Part shown: positions 32,052 through 32,213 of the stretch, in pieces | How positions within the stretch are numbered: position 1 is the stretch's first letter | Layout: each line of letters opens with the position of its first letter | Origin: Butyrivibrio sp. | GTDB lineage: Bacteria > Bacillota > Clostridia > Lachnospirales > Lachnospiraceae | Direction of reading: 5' to 3' | Length of the DNA stretch: 32,213 nt | Assembly: GCA_015056655.1 (NCBI GenBank) | Contig: SVFV01000040.1 | Location: 1-32,213, forward strand | Made by a program: the position numbers and the translations under genes | Notes under the pieces: model-generated | Databases searched by the model: none | What the model was told of the DNA's origin: nothing | Seen by the model: the letters and a program-made list of their open reading frames with translations, nothing else

Positions 32052-32213
32052 TGTTAACGCGTAATTATATGTTATAATTCTAGGTGGATACAGATTTTTC
32101 CCAAATAACATAAATAGGATAATAATATTTCGGACAGTAAGCCCTCATTCATGAGTACTAAATAAAAAAGAAACCGCCATTTTACTGGAGATTTCATAGA
32201 TCTGAACCTTGAT

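Noticed and set aside
32052..32213. Promoter at TATAAT 32073-32078
   Set aside because: There is no -35 element within usual spacing and no gene start before the window ends.

Overview
The window looks like part of a Lachnospiraceae genome, probably Butyrivibrio-like. The DNA is low-GC, start codons are preceded by AGGAG-type ribosome-binding sites, and the gene families present are typical of Firmicutes surface-polysaccharide loci. The taxonomic placement is inference. Every gene I can support lies on the + strand. I saw no rRNA, tRNA or CRISPR array.

Left part (1-4932, visibly AT-rich): a multi-pass membrane protein that seems to have lost its N-terminal part to an in-frame stop; a large COG5610-type HAD protein with two Rossmann-like repeats; a broken family-2 glycosyltransferase; and the 3' scar of an IS66-family element (transposase C-terminus, intrinsic terminator and right inverted repeat).

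Defence block (5101-8179): a four-helix membrane/coiled-coil protein of unknown family, followed by PtuA (AAA/ABC-type ATPase) and PtuB (HNH nuclease), i.e. a Septu-type anti-phage pair. No reverse transcriptase is present, so this is not a retron-Ec78 arrangement. The block directly follows the IS66 scar, whose outward end carries a -35-like hexamer. A 36-bp near-perfect palindrome overlaps the matching -10.

Polysaccharide block (8250-31164): two GT-C-like membrane proteins, then a long run of closely spaced or overlapping genes. RfbF (glucose-1-phosphate cytidylyltransferase), RfbH (3-dehydrase) and RfbG (CDP-glucose 4,6-dehydratase) supply a CDP-3,6-dideoxy-4-ketohexose. Between RfbF and RfbH/RfbG lies a thiamine-diphosphate enzyme, an aldolase fused to a second domain, an SDR epimerase, a C-methyltransferase and a secondary-alcohol-dehydrogenase-like protein. 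Together these suggest a branched-chain (yersiniose-like or C-methylated) dideoxy sugar. A GtrB-like polyprenyl-phosphate glycosyltransferase, a GtrA-like flippase and a GtrII-like GT-C protein could attach a sugar outside the membrane. A nucleotidyltransferase of the glycerol-3-phosphate cytidylyltransferase family, a methyltransferase-kinase fusion, a GT4, a glycerophosphodiesterase fused behind an odd N-terminal region, and a PAP2 phosphatase complete the block, which ends at a strong terminator.

Right end (31226-32213): a small internally deleted IS66 derivative of about 0.7 kb, with intact tnpA, a 42-codon tnpB stub and three tandem copies of its left terminal repeat. It abuts a decayed MATE-family transporter fragment.
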